From Odobenus rosmarus divergens (lineage: Eukaryota; Chordata; Mammalia; Carnivora; Odobenidae): a stretch of 64,000 bases of DNA. The translations under genes were made by a program, and so were the position numbers. Location of the stretch: assembly GCF_000321225.1 (NCBI RefSeq), contig NW_004450481.1, forward strand, positions 3,148,881-3,212,880, written 5' to 3'. Below, piece after piece: positions 34,611 to 46,030 of this stretch (its first letter is position 1; each line of letters starts with the position of its first letter). The notes below the pieces were generated by a model. That model made no database searches and had not been told where the DNA came from. It saw only the letters and a list, made by a program, of their open reading frames with translations.

Positions 34611-34814
34611 TTTTTTTTTTTTTAAAGGTTTTATTTATTTATTTGACAGAGAGAGACATAGCAAGAGCAGGAACACAAGCAGGGGGAGCGGCAGAGGGAG
34701 AAGCAGGCTCTCCGCGGAGCAGGGAGCCTGATGAGGGGCTCGATCCCAGGACCCTGGGATCATGACCTGAGCCGAAGGCAGACGCTTAACGACTGAGCCA
34801 CCCAGGCGCCCCTG
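34611..34814 (-). mobile_element. Can-SINE with 13-bp target duplication
   Basis: Poly-T, AAAGGTTTTATTTATTTATT, body, GAGCCACCCAGGCGCCCC. Exact flanks ttgctgtggttct at 34598-34610 and 34815-34827. Confidence 0.97.
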
Positions 34815-35659
34815 TTGCTGTGGTTCTAAGCCATGATGTTTTGGGGTGGTTTGTCATCCAGCAGTACATAACTGAATGTTTACCATATGTTTTTCGCAGC
34901 TATGTTTAAGGGGGTTCCCTTTTACTCCAATTTTCTAAAATAGGTTTTTGACCATAAGTAGGAGTTGAAATTTGTTAAATGATGTTTCTGCCTTTATTGA
35001 AATGATCATGTGATTACTTTTCTCCTTCAATCTATTAGTCTTTGATTTGCTATGAAAATTTTTATAGTTTTTCAGCAGAGGTCTTGTACATTTTTCATTA
35101 AATTTATTCCTAAATGTTTTGTTTTTTGATACTATTATAAATGGTATCCTAAAAATTATTTATTTTCCAATTATTTGTGACAGTGTATGCCAAGAATGTT
35201 GATTCTTATATATTGACCTTGCATTCTGTGGCTTTGCTAAGCTCACTGATTAGTTTTAGTAATTTTTTCAAAGATTCCTTAGAATTTTCTATATACACAA
35301 TCATATGGTCTACAAACAGGGATGGTTTTACTTCTTCCTGGGCAGTGTTTATGCCTTTTGATTTTTCTTGCTTTATTGAAATTGTTATGATTTCTTAAAC
35401 AATGATGGATAGAAGTGGTAAGAGTATCATATTCTTGCCTTTTTCCTGCTCTTAGGGTGGAAAAGTATTTATTTTTCATCACTAAGTACCATGTAAACTT
35501 TAGGTTTTTCATAGATGCCCTTTATCAGGGTTGAGAAATTTGCCTTCTAGTCATTATTTGCTGGAAGTTTTTATTATGAATGGGTGTTGAATTCTGTCAA
35601 ATGGTTTTTCTTCATTAATGAGACATAATTCTTTTATCCTGTTAATAGGAGTGAATTAC

Positions 35660-36235
35660 AATGTGGTCTGCAGCCTCTAAGATGGTCCCCAGAAACCCTC
35701 TCCACCTGGTATTCATGCCTTTGTGTAATTCCCTCTCCTGAGAATGACCTGTCCTTAGTGATTTGCTTTATAATGAATATAATGCAGGAGAGGTGGGGGC
35801 ACAGGACTTCTGAGATTAGTTTATAGAAAGACTGGGGCTTCCATTTGAGTGACTTCCCTCACTCATCTGCTCTGAGGAAAGCCAGCTGCCATGTTGTGAG
35901 CTAACCGTGGAGATGTCCACATGGCACGGAATGGAAGGAGCTTTGGCCAAGAGCTAGAGAGGAACTGAGGGCTTCAGTCCAAGAGCCTATAAGGAATTGA
36001 ATCTTGCGAGTAACCACATGGGTGACTGGAAGCAAATCCTTTCTCAGTTAGATCTTCAGATGAGACCACCACCTTGGCTGACCTTTTGACTATAACGTCA
36101 TGAGAGACTCTGTGCCAGAGAACCCATTAAAAGGCACCTGGATTCCACACCCACAGACACAGTGAGAGAATAAATGTTCATTGCTTTAGGATGCTAAATT
36201 TTGGGGGTTCTTTATGCAGCAAGAGATAACTAATA
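35660..36235 (+). mobile_element. MaLR/MLT1-type solo LTR inserted in L1
   Basis: 'gcctctaagatggtccccag', 'ccagctgccatgttgtgagc', 'gacctttt gactataacgtc'-type block near 36.08 kb, AATAAATGTTCATTGC near 36.17 kb and the terminal 'gcagcaagagataactaata' follow a common old ERVL-MaLR LTR. Surrounding L1 text resumes on both sides; possible 5-bp duplication tacaa/tacat. Exact subfamily not determined. Confidence 0.65.
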
Positions 36236-36477
36236 TATACATCAACTACTTTTTGAATGCTAAATAAATCTTGCGTTCTTGGGCTAAACTCCATTTGGCC
36301 ATGATATATTTTCCTTTTATACCTTGTTGGATTTGACTTAGTAATATTTTTTAAAGACTTTTGTGTCCAGGCTCATGAGGGATATTGGTCTGTATTTCTT
36401 TTGTAATGTCTTTGTCAGCTTTTGATATTACAGCTATGCTAGCCTTATGAAATGAAATCTTTCCTCCTCTATTTCTT

Positions 36478-36681
36478 TTTTTTTTAAAGATTTATTTATT
36501 TATTTATTTATTTGAGAGAGAGAGAGAATGAGAGATAGAAAGCACGAGAGGGAAGAGGGTCAGAGGGAGAAGTAGACTCCCCGCTGAGCAGGGAGCCCGA
36601 TGTGGGACTCGATCCCAGGACTCCAGGATCATGACCTGAGCCGAAGGCAGTCGCTTAACCAACTGAGCCACCCAGGCGCCC
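36478..36681 (-). mobile_element. Can-SINE with 16-bp target duplication, inside L1
   Basis: Poly-T, AAAGATTTATTTATTTATTT, (GA) run, body, GAGCCACCCAGGCGCCC. Exact flanks tcctcctctatttctt at 36462-36477 and 36682-36697; both flanks are L1 sequence. Confidence 0.97.
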
Positions 36682-36951
36682 TCCTCCTCTATTTCTTGAA
36701 AGAGTTTATGTAAGACTCATATTATTCCTTCCTCAGATGTTTACTGGACTTCACCAGTAAGCCTACAGTTTTCTTCTAGTAAACCCCCTTTACTCCCCTT
36801 AGGTATAAATTCAATAATCTTATAGGTATAGGTCTATTCAGATTTTGTTTCTTCTTAGATCACTTTTTCCCCTTCTCCAGCTTTAAAGATCAAAACCAAA
36901 AATATATGGGTTGTCTATCAAAAGAAAGGCAACCATGGCATAATAGGAATT

Positions 36952-37173
36952 ACTTTTTTTTTTTAAGTATTTTTTTTAAAGATTTTATTTATTTATTTGA
37001 CAGAGAGAGAGAGAGAGACAGGGAGAGAGGGAACACAAGCAGGGGGAGTGGGAGAGGGAGAAGCAGGCTTCCCACGGAGCAGGGAGCCCGATGCGGGACT
37101 CGATCCCAGGACCCTGGGATCATGACCTGAGCCAAAGGCAGATGCTTAACGACTGAGCCACCCAGGCGCCCCC
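36952..37173 (-). mobile_element. Can-SINE with 11-bp target duplication
   Basis: Poly-T, AAAGATTTTATTTATTTATTTGACAG, body, GAGCCACCCAGGCGCCCC. Flanks taataggaatt at 36941-36951 and 37174-37184. Confidence 0.96.
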
Positions 37174-37184
37174 TAATAGGAATT

Positions 37185-37560
37185 CCTAAAGTTGCTAAGT
37201 ACAACAGGACTATGCAAGGTAAAACCAGCATGTTGGGTGGAAATGCATTTGTAGAGAAGAGTTCAAGGGACCAAGATGGTGGGAAAAGGCAGCCTGGATG
37301 AAAGAGTTCTGTTGGAGCAGAAGAATGAGAAAGTTTTAGGAGTTTTAGGGTACTAGAGAGTGGAGAGCAGAAGACTTTAATGAGTTGTTATGGCCTAAAT
37401 AGGATTCCCTGGTATCTGTGAAAGAAACAAGCATTAAAATTAAAATTTGTGTCATACCAAGCTGAAGTGAAGTCTTTTAGGACACCACTACGAATGTTTG
37501 GGACACAGGGCAAGAGGGATGAATGCTTTGGAAGCATTGCAATTCTTTTGCTCTGTTTAA
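37185..37560. other. Unique intergenic sequence
   Basis: No gene or repeat recognised. Confidence 0.4.
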
Positions 37561-37594
37561 CTTCCTGAACTTCATTAAAATAACTTTTTTTCCA

Positions 37595-37783
37595 GGGGCG
37601 CCTGGGTGGCTCAGTCAGTTGAACAACTGTCTTCAGGTCAGGTCATGATCTTGGGGTCCTGGGCTCAAGCCCCACATCAAGCTCCCTGCTCAGTGGGGAG
37701 TCTGCTTCTCCCTCTCTCCCTTGCTTGTGCTCTCTCTCCCTCTCTCTCTCAAATAAAATAAATAAATAAATAACCTCTTTAAA
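37595..37783 (+). mobile_element. Can-SINE, older variant, with target duplication
   Basis: GGGGCGCCTGGGTGGCTCAG head, 'gtcttcaggtcaggtcatga', CTCTCTCCC body, AAATAAATAAATAACCTC tail. Flanks aaaataacttt at 37577-37587 and 37784-37794. The 5' flank and the sequence after the 3' flank form a diverged tandem repeat (see findings). Confidence 0.94.
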
Positions 37784-37849
37784 AAAATAACTTTCTCCTG
37801 AACGTCATTAAAATGACTTATATACTTTTCTCCCATTGCTTCATAATAC

Positions 37850-37980
37850 ATGGCTCCAAAACTTCGTGACACACAAAAACCATTTGTTATTATACTCACA
37901 GATTCTTTGGGTCAGGAATTTGAACAGGACATAGTAAGGGCAAGTTGTCTCTGCTCCACGTGGTCTCAAAGTCTCAGTTC
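37850..37980 (-). mobile_element. MLT1-like LTR fragment, antisense
   Basis: 'ccatttgttattatactcac', 'agattctttgggtcaggaat' and 'ctctgctccacgtggtctca' match the antisense 3' part of MaLR-type LTRs. Confidence 0.5.
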
Positions 37981-38385
37981 TCTCTAACTTTTTCTCTGCC
38001 CACCATGCTTTCTGGGTCGGTTGAAAGCCTTAGCTTCCTTAACACACTCTGCATTTCTCTGGCCGAGGTCCTTCCTCCACACACATGTGCTTCCCAGCCC
38101 AGAAGGCTCTTCTCATATGTCCTTAGCTGATCAATTTCTTCACTTTCTTTTGGGGGCTGGTTAGATGGGGTCCTTCCTGACCTTTCCACCTGTTTAAATG
38201 CCCTTCCTCTGGGTTCCCATCATTCTCTGTACTTCCCTATCATGAAACATATCATGTATAACTTCTTGATTCTAATGTCCAACTCCCCAACCAGGTTGCT
38301 TGCTCTGTGAAGCTAGAGATGGCCTCTGTCTATTCAAGGGCTATCCCTGGCAGCTGGCACATATTTACTTGTTGAATGCATTAAT
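37981..38385 (+). repeat. L2-like 3' end, diverged
   Basis: 'ccttcctgacctttccacct', 'gcttgctctgtgaagctaga' and 'ggcagctggcacatatttac' then 'ttgttgaatgcattaa' follow L2 3' end order weakly. Confidence 0.4.
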
Positions 38386-39480
38386 AGACAAGGCAAGCTT
38401 TGTTATTCCCATTTTACAGAGGTGAAAACAGGGTGGAGGAGAATAAGAGCCAGCCCAAGTCATGGTCAGTTCTTGACAAAGCTGAGTCTAAGTGCAGGTC
38501 ATGCCACCAACCCAACACCCTCATGCATTCTGGAAACAGGTCATCAGACAGGTTTGTGGCAACCTCCCACAGCTTTGGTGCTTGGTACTCTGCCAGCTGT
38601 GTCCACTGTCTTCCCAGCCTGGACATGCCAGGCAACTGGGACCATGGCAGAAAAAGCCCTGGTTATTAACTTATTTTTATTCATTTTTCCATGAACCACC
38701 CAGCAGAAGATTATGTCATTAACTTGTCTTGGTAAGTACAGCCAGAGAGATGCATGCTCTATTCCCATGATTAAGTCTCCTTTACAACTAAAATATTGAT
38801 TGTAATTAGGAAATAATGCCTAGGGAGGGTGCTGGGAAAAGTGGCAGTAGGATGTGGAGACAATAGGCTTTTGTGAGAAGAGGAGAGAGTGGCAATTCTG
38901 TCTCCTTGTGTTGCTGGCATTCTTCTTTCCCACATAGAGTGGTGACAAATTGGTTTCTTTTTCTTTTTTTCAATTGGGGAAAATAGTACCCACAAAGTAC
39001 TTAAATCAGGGATAGAACAAGCCTGACATCCAGACAGCTGGATCACCCTGTCTATTTAGCAGCTGTTATTCATGGGTGTTGAATCAATACTATTGAACCC
39101 CCACATTTCCCAGACTGGACACTTCCAGATGCCCAACTCTGATGCAGGGGGACCTGGGAGGTGAGGCAAGGCTGGACCAGTCACAGCTGGACCTGTGAGA
39201 TGGTAACCAAGCAACAAGGCACCCAGGGCCATGTGGCAGGATGGCAAGCAGAATTCAAGATGGCAGCCCCTCAAGGCAAAGTAAGAGCGAGGTCCTGAGA
39301 TGGAGAGCTCAGAGGGCCAGAAAAGCAGGAGGAAAAAAAGCACCTGGTTACTAGAGATGAGAAATCCAGATGGGCATGGGAATTTCTGAATTCCATAGCA
39401 ACCTAGTAACAATGAACTATCCTTGATACAGAAGCCAGATCCTAGCCCACAGAGGAGCTTGCCATACACTTCCTTTTAAG
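38386..39480. other. Intergenic sequence with an antisense MIR fragment
   Basis: 'ttcccattttacagaggtga' at 38406 onward is antisense MIR-like. The rest is unclassified; no gene recognised. Confidence 0.4.
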
Positions 39481-39489
39481 GATGAAACC

Positions 39490-40255
39490 ATTTTAATACT
39501 CAATAAATAACACACAGGAGCACTTAACAAACGAAGCCATACAAATGGCCATTAAGCATATGAAACAGGTCTCAGATTTTTTAGTCATCAGGGAAATGAA
39601 AATTGAAACCACAGTGAAAAACCATTTCATGTCACTGGATGGCTAATCTCAGAATGGCGCCACCTGCGGGAGGGAAGGCAAAATGGTAGAACAACTTTGG
39701 AAAATGGTTTGACAGGTTCTCATAAATTTGAACATATAAAAGACCACCCTATGATCCAGTAGTTCCATTCTTAGACATTTACCCAAGAAAAATGAACACA
39801 TGTCCACAAAATTATTTGTATAGGAATGTTCACAAGCAATTTTATGTATAAAGCCCCAAACTGAAAACAATCCAAATATCCATCAACTTGAGACTAGATA
39901 AATAAATTTTCCATATAATGAAATACATTCAGTAATTTAAAAGAAAGAGCTAATGGTATATGCAAGAGGGAGAATGAATCTCACAGGCATTATGCTAAGT
40001 AAAAGATTCCACAGTCATTTCTAGGTAATTCAAGAACAGTTGAAAACTCATCTGTGGTGATGGAAATCAGAATGTGGTTGGGGTTGGAGAAGGTGACCGG
40101 GAGGACCTGAGGGAATGTTCCAGGATGACAAAAATGTTCTATATTTCACTTTGGGTGGTTGTTCCAAGAGTATAGACAACTGTCAAAATCTATCACCTAA
40201 AATCATTGCGCTTTGCTGTGTGCAAATTATATCTCAGTTAAAGCAAAGTCATAGG
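39490..40255 (+). mobile_element. Old L1 3' end (ORF2 C-terminus and 3' UTR), sense
   Basis: 'atttagtcatcagggaaatg'-type block near 39.58 kb, 'aaaattgaaaccacagtgaa', 'atgatccagtagttccattc', 'aatccaaatatccatcaact', 'tatgctaagtaaaagattcc' then the 3' UTR words 'gtatagacaactgtcaaaat' and 'tgtgcaaattatatctcagt'. Heavily mutated; no continuous frame. Confidence 0.88.
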
Positions 40256-40870
40256 CAACTTGGAATCTCCAGGTCTAGAATGACAAATTCAAAGATCACG
40301 TACCGCTATTTCCGCTTCTGCTCCCAGGGAAGACATTATTAATTGATTTCAGCATTCTGTGCCCTTGAGCTTCAGTGGTGCTTCAAAATACACCACAGTG
40401 TAGCTCTGTGAGCAGCCTCTATCCATCCACCAATCTGTTAGGAGTCAAAGCCGATGGAATGATATTGCTGTTACTGTGGCCATCGACTTGTTTCTCTAGT
40501 TTGGTGAGGCCTGGAGAAATTCAAGTTTTTTATAAAAATGATGATCCCATTACAGAGAAGTGTTATAACAATTCATATCCCACTTTCCTAATCCCACCAC
40601 TAGTGCCGTTGAAGCGTATTTCCTTCGACCATGTTGTCCTAGGTGTAATTTAGCATACAAGTGTGGGTCCTGGTTCTCCCCTCCTAAGCATTCTTCTTGG
40701 TTACTTATAGCTTTCATCACTTATTTTCATTTTTTCAAATGGTGGCATAATTCTCTGAGGTGCTGCACTGTCGTTTACTGACCCTTTCCTATGGTGGCAA
40801 CCACCTGTCCTCCCTTTTTATTCATACGATGTGGGGGGTAGGTGTTGAGTTATGGGCTATAGTAAATCTT
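40256..40870. other. Intergenic sequence
   Basis: No gene recognised. 40400-40800 resembles an old element ending in the 'tttcatcacttattttcatt' stretch but is not assignable. Confidence 0.3.
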
Positions 40871-41070
40871 CACTGAGTGCCTGCTACAAGTAGGCACTGC
40901 GTTCAGCATTTTACATATATTTTATTTAATCTTTACAACCACTGTTTAGGATAGGCACTAACGATGCTTTATGGATAGGGAAACTGAGGCACAGAGACAT
41001 TAGGGAACTCACGCAGGGCTACACTGCTGCTAAGTGGCAGTGTTAGGACTGAACAAGATTCCCACTCTTC
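40871..41070 (-). repeat. MIR, antisense, nearly full length
   Basis: 'actgagtgcctgctacaagt', 'ttatttaatctttacaacca', 'ggatagggaaactgaggcac', 'ctgctaagtggcagtgttag' in antisense MIR order. Confidence 0.9.
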
Positions 41071-41765
41071 AAGAGTAGCAAGTGGGAAGACCAAGGTACT
41101 CCCTGGAGAGAGCAGGGAGCCTCAGATGTGGGGGAAGCTGGTTCTCCTGGCCTAATGCCACCAGCCAGAGCAGCCCATTCCAGTTACGCCAAACCCCACT
41201 TATCTGCTCCCAGCTGGCCCTCCTCAGCATCCAGAGAATGACTTGATTTGTTATTGGGATGCACCGTGTGCTAATTCACTCCAGGGATTCCTGAGGGCCA
41301 CTGGGTGGCTCAAGATTAACTCAGCAATCCAGAATCTTCCATCAGAGAGGCAGATGCTGGGAACATCCTGCCCTCAATGTCTTCTAGTCCATGGTTTTCC
41401 TCTGCTCAAGTCTTAGGGGCAGAACTCTGGATGCTGTCAAGTATCATTTAATCATTGGAGCAGAGTCAGGTTTGGGTTTGTTTGTTTGTTTGTTTTTGAG
41501 CAAGGCCTGGGGATTGTTTGCTCATGGGTACTCCTGTGGCCTCATTCTTAGCAAAGAAAACACTGTAAGTAGTAGGGTGGTTTGTTCTGGGCCTTTCTTT
41601 CACCATATATGAAATGAGGTAATAATGTCCACCTCACATGGTAATGACTCTCTAGTACCAGCTCCCAGCTCTCCACCCATGGGGCAGGCACTGTGGAGTC
41701 AGGTGTGTCCACTCTGCCCCTGCCCCTCTAGCCAGAGCTGATGGGCCATGAGGGTACCCATATAA
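41071..41765. other. Unique intergenic sequence
   Basis: No gene recognised. (GTTT)5 at 41476-41495. Confidence 0.4.
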
Positions 41766-41769
41766 CCAA

Positions 41770-42150
41770 GCACTGTGAAATCTGGTAGCTAAAACAACAA
41801 TTTCTTATCACCCCCAAGTTTGTGGGTTGAATTGGGCTCAGCTGAGCAGTTCCTACTTGGGGTCTCTCATACAGTTTCTGTCAGATGGTGACTGGGTCAT
41901 CAAAAGGGCTCACTCCCGTGACTGGTCGTCGGTTCTGGCTGCTGGCTGGGAGGTCAGCATGCCTAACATGGCTTCTCCGTGTGACTTGGGGGCTTCTCAC
42001 AGCACAGGAGCTGGGTTCTAAAGGCGAGTATCCCCAAAGTAAACTTTCCAAGAGACTCAGTCATGGATGCTTCAAGGCTTCTTATGATCTAAGGGGATGA
42101 ATATTGAGAGGCATGGTCATTGGTGGTGGGAGGGACATTTGAGGAAACTA
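41770..42150 (-). mobile_element. MLT1-like LTR, antisense
   Basis: 'gtagctaaaacaacaatttc', 'agtttgtgggttgaattggg', 'ggctgctggctgggaggtca'-type text, and 'cttggggtctctcatacagt' match antisense MaLR-type LTR order, the same broad family as the 35.66 kb copy. Confidence 0.5.
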
Positions 42151-42229
42151 GCTACCCCATTTCAGGGTCTTTTCCAGCTCCACTATTTCCCACTTACATT
42201 TTAACAAACCGTTCTCTGTGCCTGGTAAC

Positions 42230-42345
42230 GTGTCATGTCCCTATCTGTTTTCTCATTTCATCCCCATGACAGTCTTTGGAACTCCCACTTTCAAGATGAG
42301 GAAACCAGTCACAGGTTAGGTAGCTTGGCCAGGATCCCTTTCACT
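42230..42345 (-). repeat. MIR fragment, antisense
   Basis: 'tctcatttcatccccatgac', 'cactttcaagatgaggaaac', 'cacaggttaggtagcttggc'. Confidence 0.65.
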
Positions 42346-45110
42346 GCAAGTCCAGTTCTCTCTGCCTCGCGGTTTGTGACTAGAAACCAGAGAGCTGCCA
42401 TCAATTGAAACCCCGCCCACATTCCTAGCATGAGGCCGGGTCCCCAGGAGAGGCTAAACGGGTGCCTCCTAATGAAACACAGGTCTTTTCTTTGAGAACC
42501 CACCAAAAGAAAGGATTGCCTTGAGTCTGTCTCCCTGATTCACAGGACTTGAGAAATGCAAACACATTCTCATTTATTGACTGTATGCAAGACAGGAAAA
42601 AAAAAAAAAAATCTCTCCTCGGACAGCCATCTTGGAAAAAAGTCCAGAGTTCGCTGGACTTCGCTGTAGACATGGGTTGATGTCCACGCTTTGCTGGCAG
42701 GCAGTGGGTCTAAGACTGTGTGGTCACTGAGGAGGATCTCGACGGTGGAACAAGCCTGGGAATTAATCTTTTCCACCACCAAAACACAGATCAACTCCAA
42801 CCCATCCTGTCTGAGCATGTCGCTGCCCACATTGAAACAGGCAGCAACAATTAAACACCCCTAAAAATACCCTTCACAGAGGAACTGGTGAGAACAAATT
42901 GCCTTGACAAAAGTTATTTTCCCTGGGATTCTTCCTCTCTCAGGGCCTTGAGGGAGCTTTGCCTGGGCAACTGGTCATCCAGCCCTGCCTAGGTGGGGGA
43001 GGAAATCCTGGAACCTCTGAGCTTCCTCTCTTGGTCTCCCCTAACAACTGCTGTTCTGCCCGGCACTTCACAGTTTATAAAGCCCTTTCACATACTCCCC
43101 TCCCCAGAGACCTCGTGAGTCGGCTATTATTCTTATTTTATAGGAAAGGAAAAGCAAGTGGGAAGAGGGAGAATAACAGGCTCAAAGAAATGTAGTTAGT
43201 AGAGGTCAATAGATTCAGTAGATTAGATTCAGTAGAATAGATTCAGTAGAATCTGAATGATGGTCTTCAGACCCCAAAAGCAAGCCCTTTCTGCTCTCCT
43301 ACAGCCCCCGTGCACCGTAGTTACACTGGAGACATCCCCTGCACTGGGAGAGCCCACCATGGCCCCTGAGGAACAGTACTGAGCTACTCAGTTTTGTCCT
43401 CCACCCGCTCTGGGGTCTGCTGGTCACCTCAGTGGCGCCACTTGGAGAACAGGAGCCACCTCAGCCAGGGCACTCCAGCTCCTGGGTTTTAGGCTGTGCG
43501 TTGCATAGCACAAGCTGTAACCATGAAACTTAATGTTTTTCTTCCCACCTTAAGTCTTTCGGAAAAAAGTTCCAGCTAAATATAACAAGGATGCCCTTTG
43601 GCACATCTTGCCAATCCTGCAGGTGACTCATAGGCCTCCCTCAAGACACCTAGGGATACAGTGGGTGCCATGTAGTTAAAAATACCCACTCGAAGGTGCT
43701 GGAAGTTGTCGCAGATGGACCTAATGAGCTTGCCCAGCTTCTCCAGACTTGCATTCGTGTGGGCTGAGTGAACCTGGCAGCGGGTGGGTTTACACGGGAC
43801 TTCCTCTGGGCCTCGGGCCTGGTTATCAAACCAGGTTACCAGCCTTCCCATACACCCGCAGAGCTGACCAGGCAGAAACATGGGCAAGAGATCAGAGCAG
43901 CAAGGAGCCAGCCTCATTCCGTGCACAAGTTCTGTTCTGCAGATCTGACAGCCCCAGAGGCACTGCCTTAGATGAGGGTTTATTAGAGGTCTGCTCTGGG
44001 GACCCCGTAAGGGGGCAGAGGAATCAGGATGCGGTGGGGGGAGGCTGAGCAAATATGAGGGCTCAGCTGAGGTCTTGTCTCAGTGGAGCTTGGAAGCATG
44101 AGTTGCTCCACCAGGACATAAGGCCTTTGGCCTTTGCACATCCGTATCAGTCACCGCTGGCTGTGGGTTGCCCTGGGGAGGGCAGAACCTTCCAGGCTTT
44201 TCTGGGTGAGGTGTTCCCTTGGTTGGGGATGCTTCTCTGGAGAAGGGAACAGCTGTGAGCTGGAGACACAGCAGCTGGGGGACAGGTGCACTGGCCAGGT
44301 AAAAAGCAGCTCGGTGAGACACCCCCTGCCTCTATTAGGGGCTGTTTCTTATCTGCCTTAAAATCAAAATAATCAAGGCATCTGATGTCAAGTCCTTTGC
44401 TCATAGCAACACATTATTTTCTATCTGTCCCAAAGGCAGGAGGAAGCCAAATATGGTATCAACTCCTTTATCTTTCATCTGGCTTTACATCTGATTTTCT
44501 GTGCATGGGGTCATCCCTACAATGGAGGAAGAAGGAAAAGCATAATCATAAGTGACTACTCTTCGCCCTTACATGCTCAGCTCCCACCACGCACACCCCC
44601 TTTCTCAGGGCACGTGACCAAACGTGCTCCCTTGCCTCACACTTCGGGTTGGTCTTGTTCTTACTTCACAACTGCCTTGGCTCTATCTGAGGTCTGCCCA
44701 ACAGCAAGAGGCTTCCCCATGACCAGGCTAAACATGACCTTGACTGAGTTCACCCCAGCTGTCACTTCCGGGAAGCCCCTCTTTGCACTTCAGACCCCAC
44801 TGACTCCTCCCGCGGCAGAAGTGACAGCAGTGACCACAGCCCACCTTGTATTAGGGTCCTTGGTGGAAGCTTGGGAGTGAGGAGAGCGCACTGCCAAGCA
44901 CCGTGCTAAGTGTAATGTGCATAAGTGAGCTCATTTAGCAGAGCACGCATATATCGGTTGAGATGAGTTTGGTGTTCAGTAACTTTCTGAGTTCCAAGTA
45001 GCTTAAAGAATAAGGAGGTACCATTTTCTATAGAACGAGAAATCTAGAGGTTAGTCAGTTCAAACCATCGTCAGCCACTGCATCCGGTTCACACAGCCTT
45101 AACTGGTATC
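42346..45110. other. Intergenic sequence with scattered MIR/L2 fragments
   Basis: Antisense MIR-like words at 43.06-43.2 kb and 44.89-45.1 kb and an L2-like patch at 44.64-44.87 kb. A small tandem repeat with unit AGATTCAGTAGA(A)T occupies 43210-43255. A 158-codon open frame (43576-44052, minus) has no recognisable domain. Confidence 0.4.
43210..43255. repeat. Short tandem repeat (unit AGATTCAGTAGAAT)
   Basis: Three to four diverged units: agattcagtagatt, agattcagtagaat, agattcagtagaat. Confidence 0.8.
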
Positions 45111-46030
45111 TCCGATATCCTTCCCCTAACACACCTACTCTATGTGGTCTTTCCCTTTAGCAGCGTCACAACTGAACAGAGTTCTTGACCCAGGGAGGTG
45201 TCCCAAACTGTGATTTCTGAGGAATCTGAGTCCCTGTGGTTCTGCCTGAATGGGGTTGTTGAAGTCTTCCGTTAACTTTTTTGTCATACTGGGCCTGACT
45301 TAACCAGGTGTTGCCCTCCCTGTCGCGTAGGCGGGATTGCTCCCAAGGCCTGTTATTTATATAACAGCACCTGTCACTGCAGCCTACTGCAAACCCTCTT
45401 TATGCCTGTTCACCAAGTGGCATGAAGGCACTGACACGGACAGGTGGCAGCCTCAGTTTTCAATATAGTGTGGCACCCTTCTTTTGTCTTCTTTCTTGGG
45501 TGTCTGCCCTCAAAGCCAGCAGAGATGAGTTGCAGAAATAATATGCCACTCTGGATCCCACTGGGAAACTGAACTCAACTCACTTAATTTAAAAGAAGAG
45601 ACTTTGGTGGGGGACCACTTACAGAGGAGAGGGCAGGGTTAGGGGGCCTAACGCAGGATGTTGAGGTTCACAGAGACTAATGCAGAGCAGAAAGCAGATA
45701 CCACCCCTTGGTTTGAAGGGATAAAGGGGGGAAGTAGTGTACTTGAGCCCAGTGAGGGTGGAGCTGAGATTGGGGGGGGTTGGTCACTGGGCCACAGCCA
45801 TATTATGGGAAAAAGTAGCCCTTGGCAGACACAACACCAAAGCTTGGAGGAAATGGGGAAGAAATGCCCTGCTCACTTTCTCCTCCGGCCTCCACTTACC
45901 TGCTTGTGCTGTTCCCTTGGCTGATCCAGAGACTAGCCAGCATGGGAGGCCAAGAGAGGCAGTCTGCAGGGCTATCTAGCAGGGCAGGAAGTGGGAGAGT
46001 GGATCTTCAAGAATAAACACAGAACAATCA
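45111..46030. other. Intergenic, possibly the 3' edge of the antisense ERVL remnant
   Basis: No gene recognised. The proviral 3' LTR would be expected here, but no pair to the 51.5-51.9 kb LTR-like stretch is visible. Confidence 0.25.

Larger units (their letters stand above)
34900..36890 (-). mobile_element. Old L1 ORF2 (reverse-transcriptase region), antisense, interrupted
   Basis: The plus strand carries the antisense RT-region text seen in mammalian L1s: 'tatacacaatcatatggtct' / 'acaaacagggatggttttac', 'ggatattggtctgtatttct', 'gtctttgtcagcttttgata', 'gctagccttatgaaatgaaa', 'agagtttatgtaagactcat'. Coding capacity is destroyed by many frameshifts. An LTR (35660-36235) and a Can-SINE (36478-36681) are inserted. 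The 34.96-35.05 kb part repeats a segment that reappears at 35.59-35.65 kb, so two L1 fragments or a rearrangement is present. Confidence 0.85.

Noticed and set aside
43576..44052. 158-codon minus frame considered as a processed pseudogene
   Set aside because: I recognised no parent protein, poly-A tail or target duplication. A protein database search would settle it.
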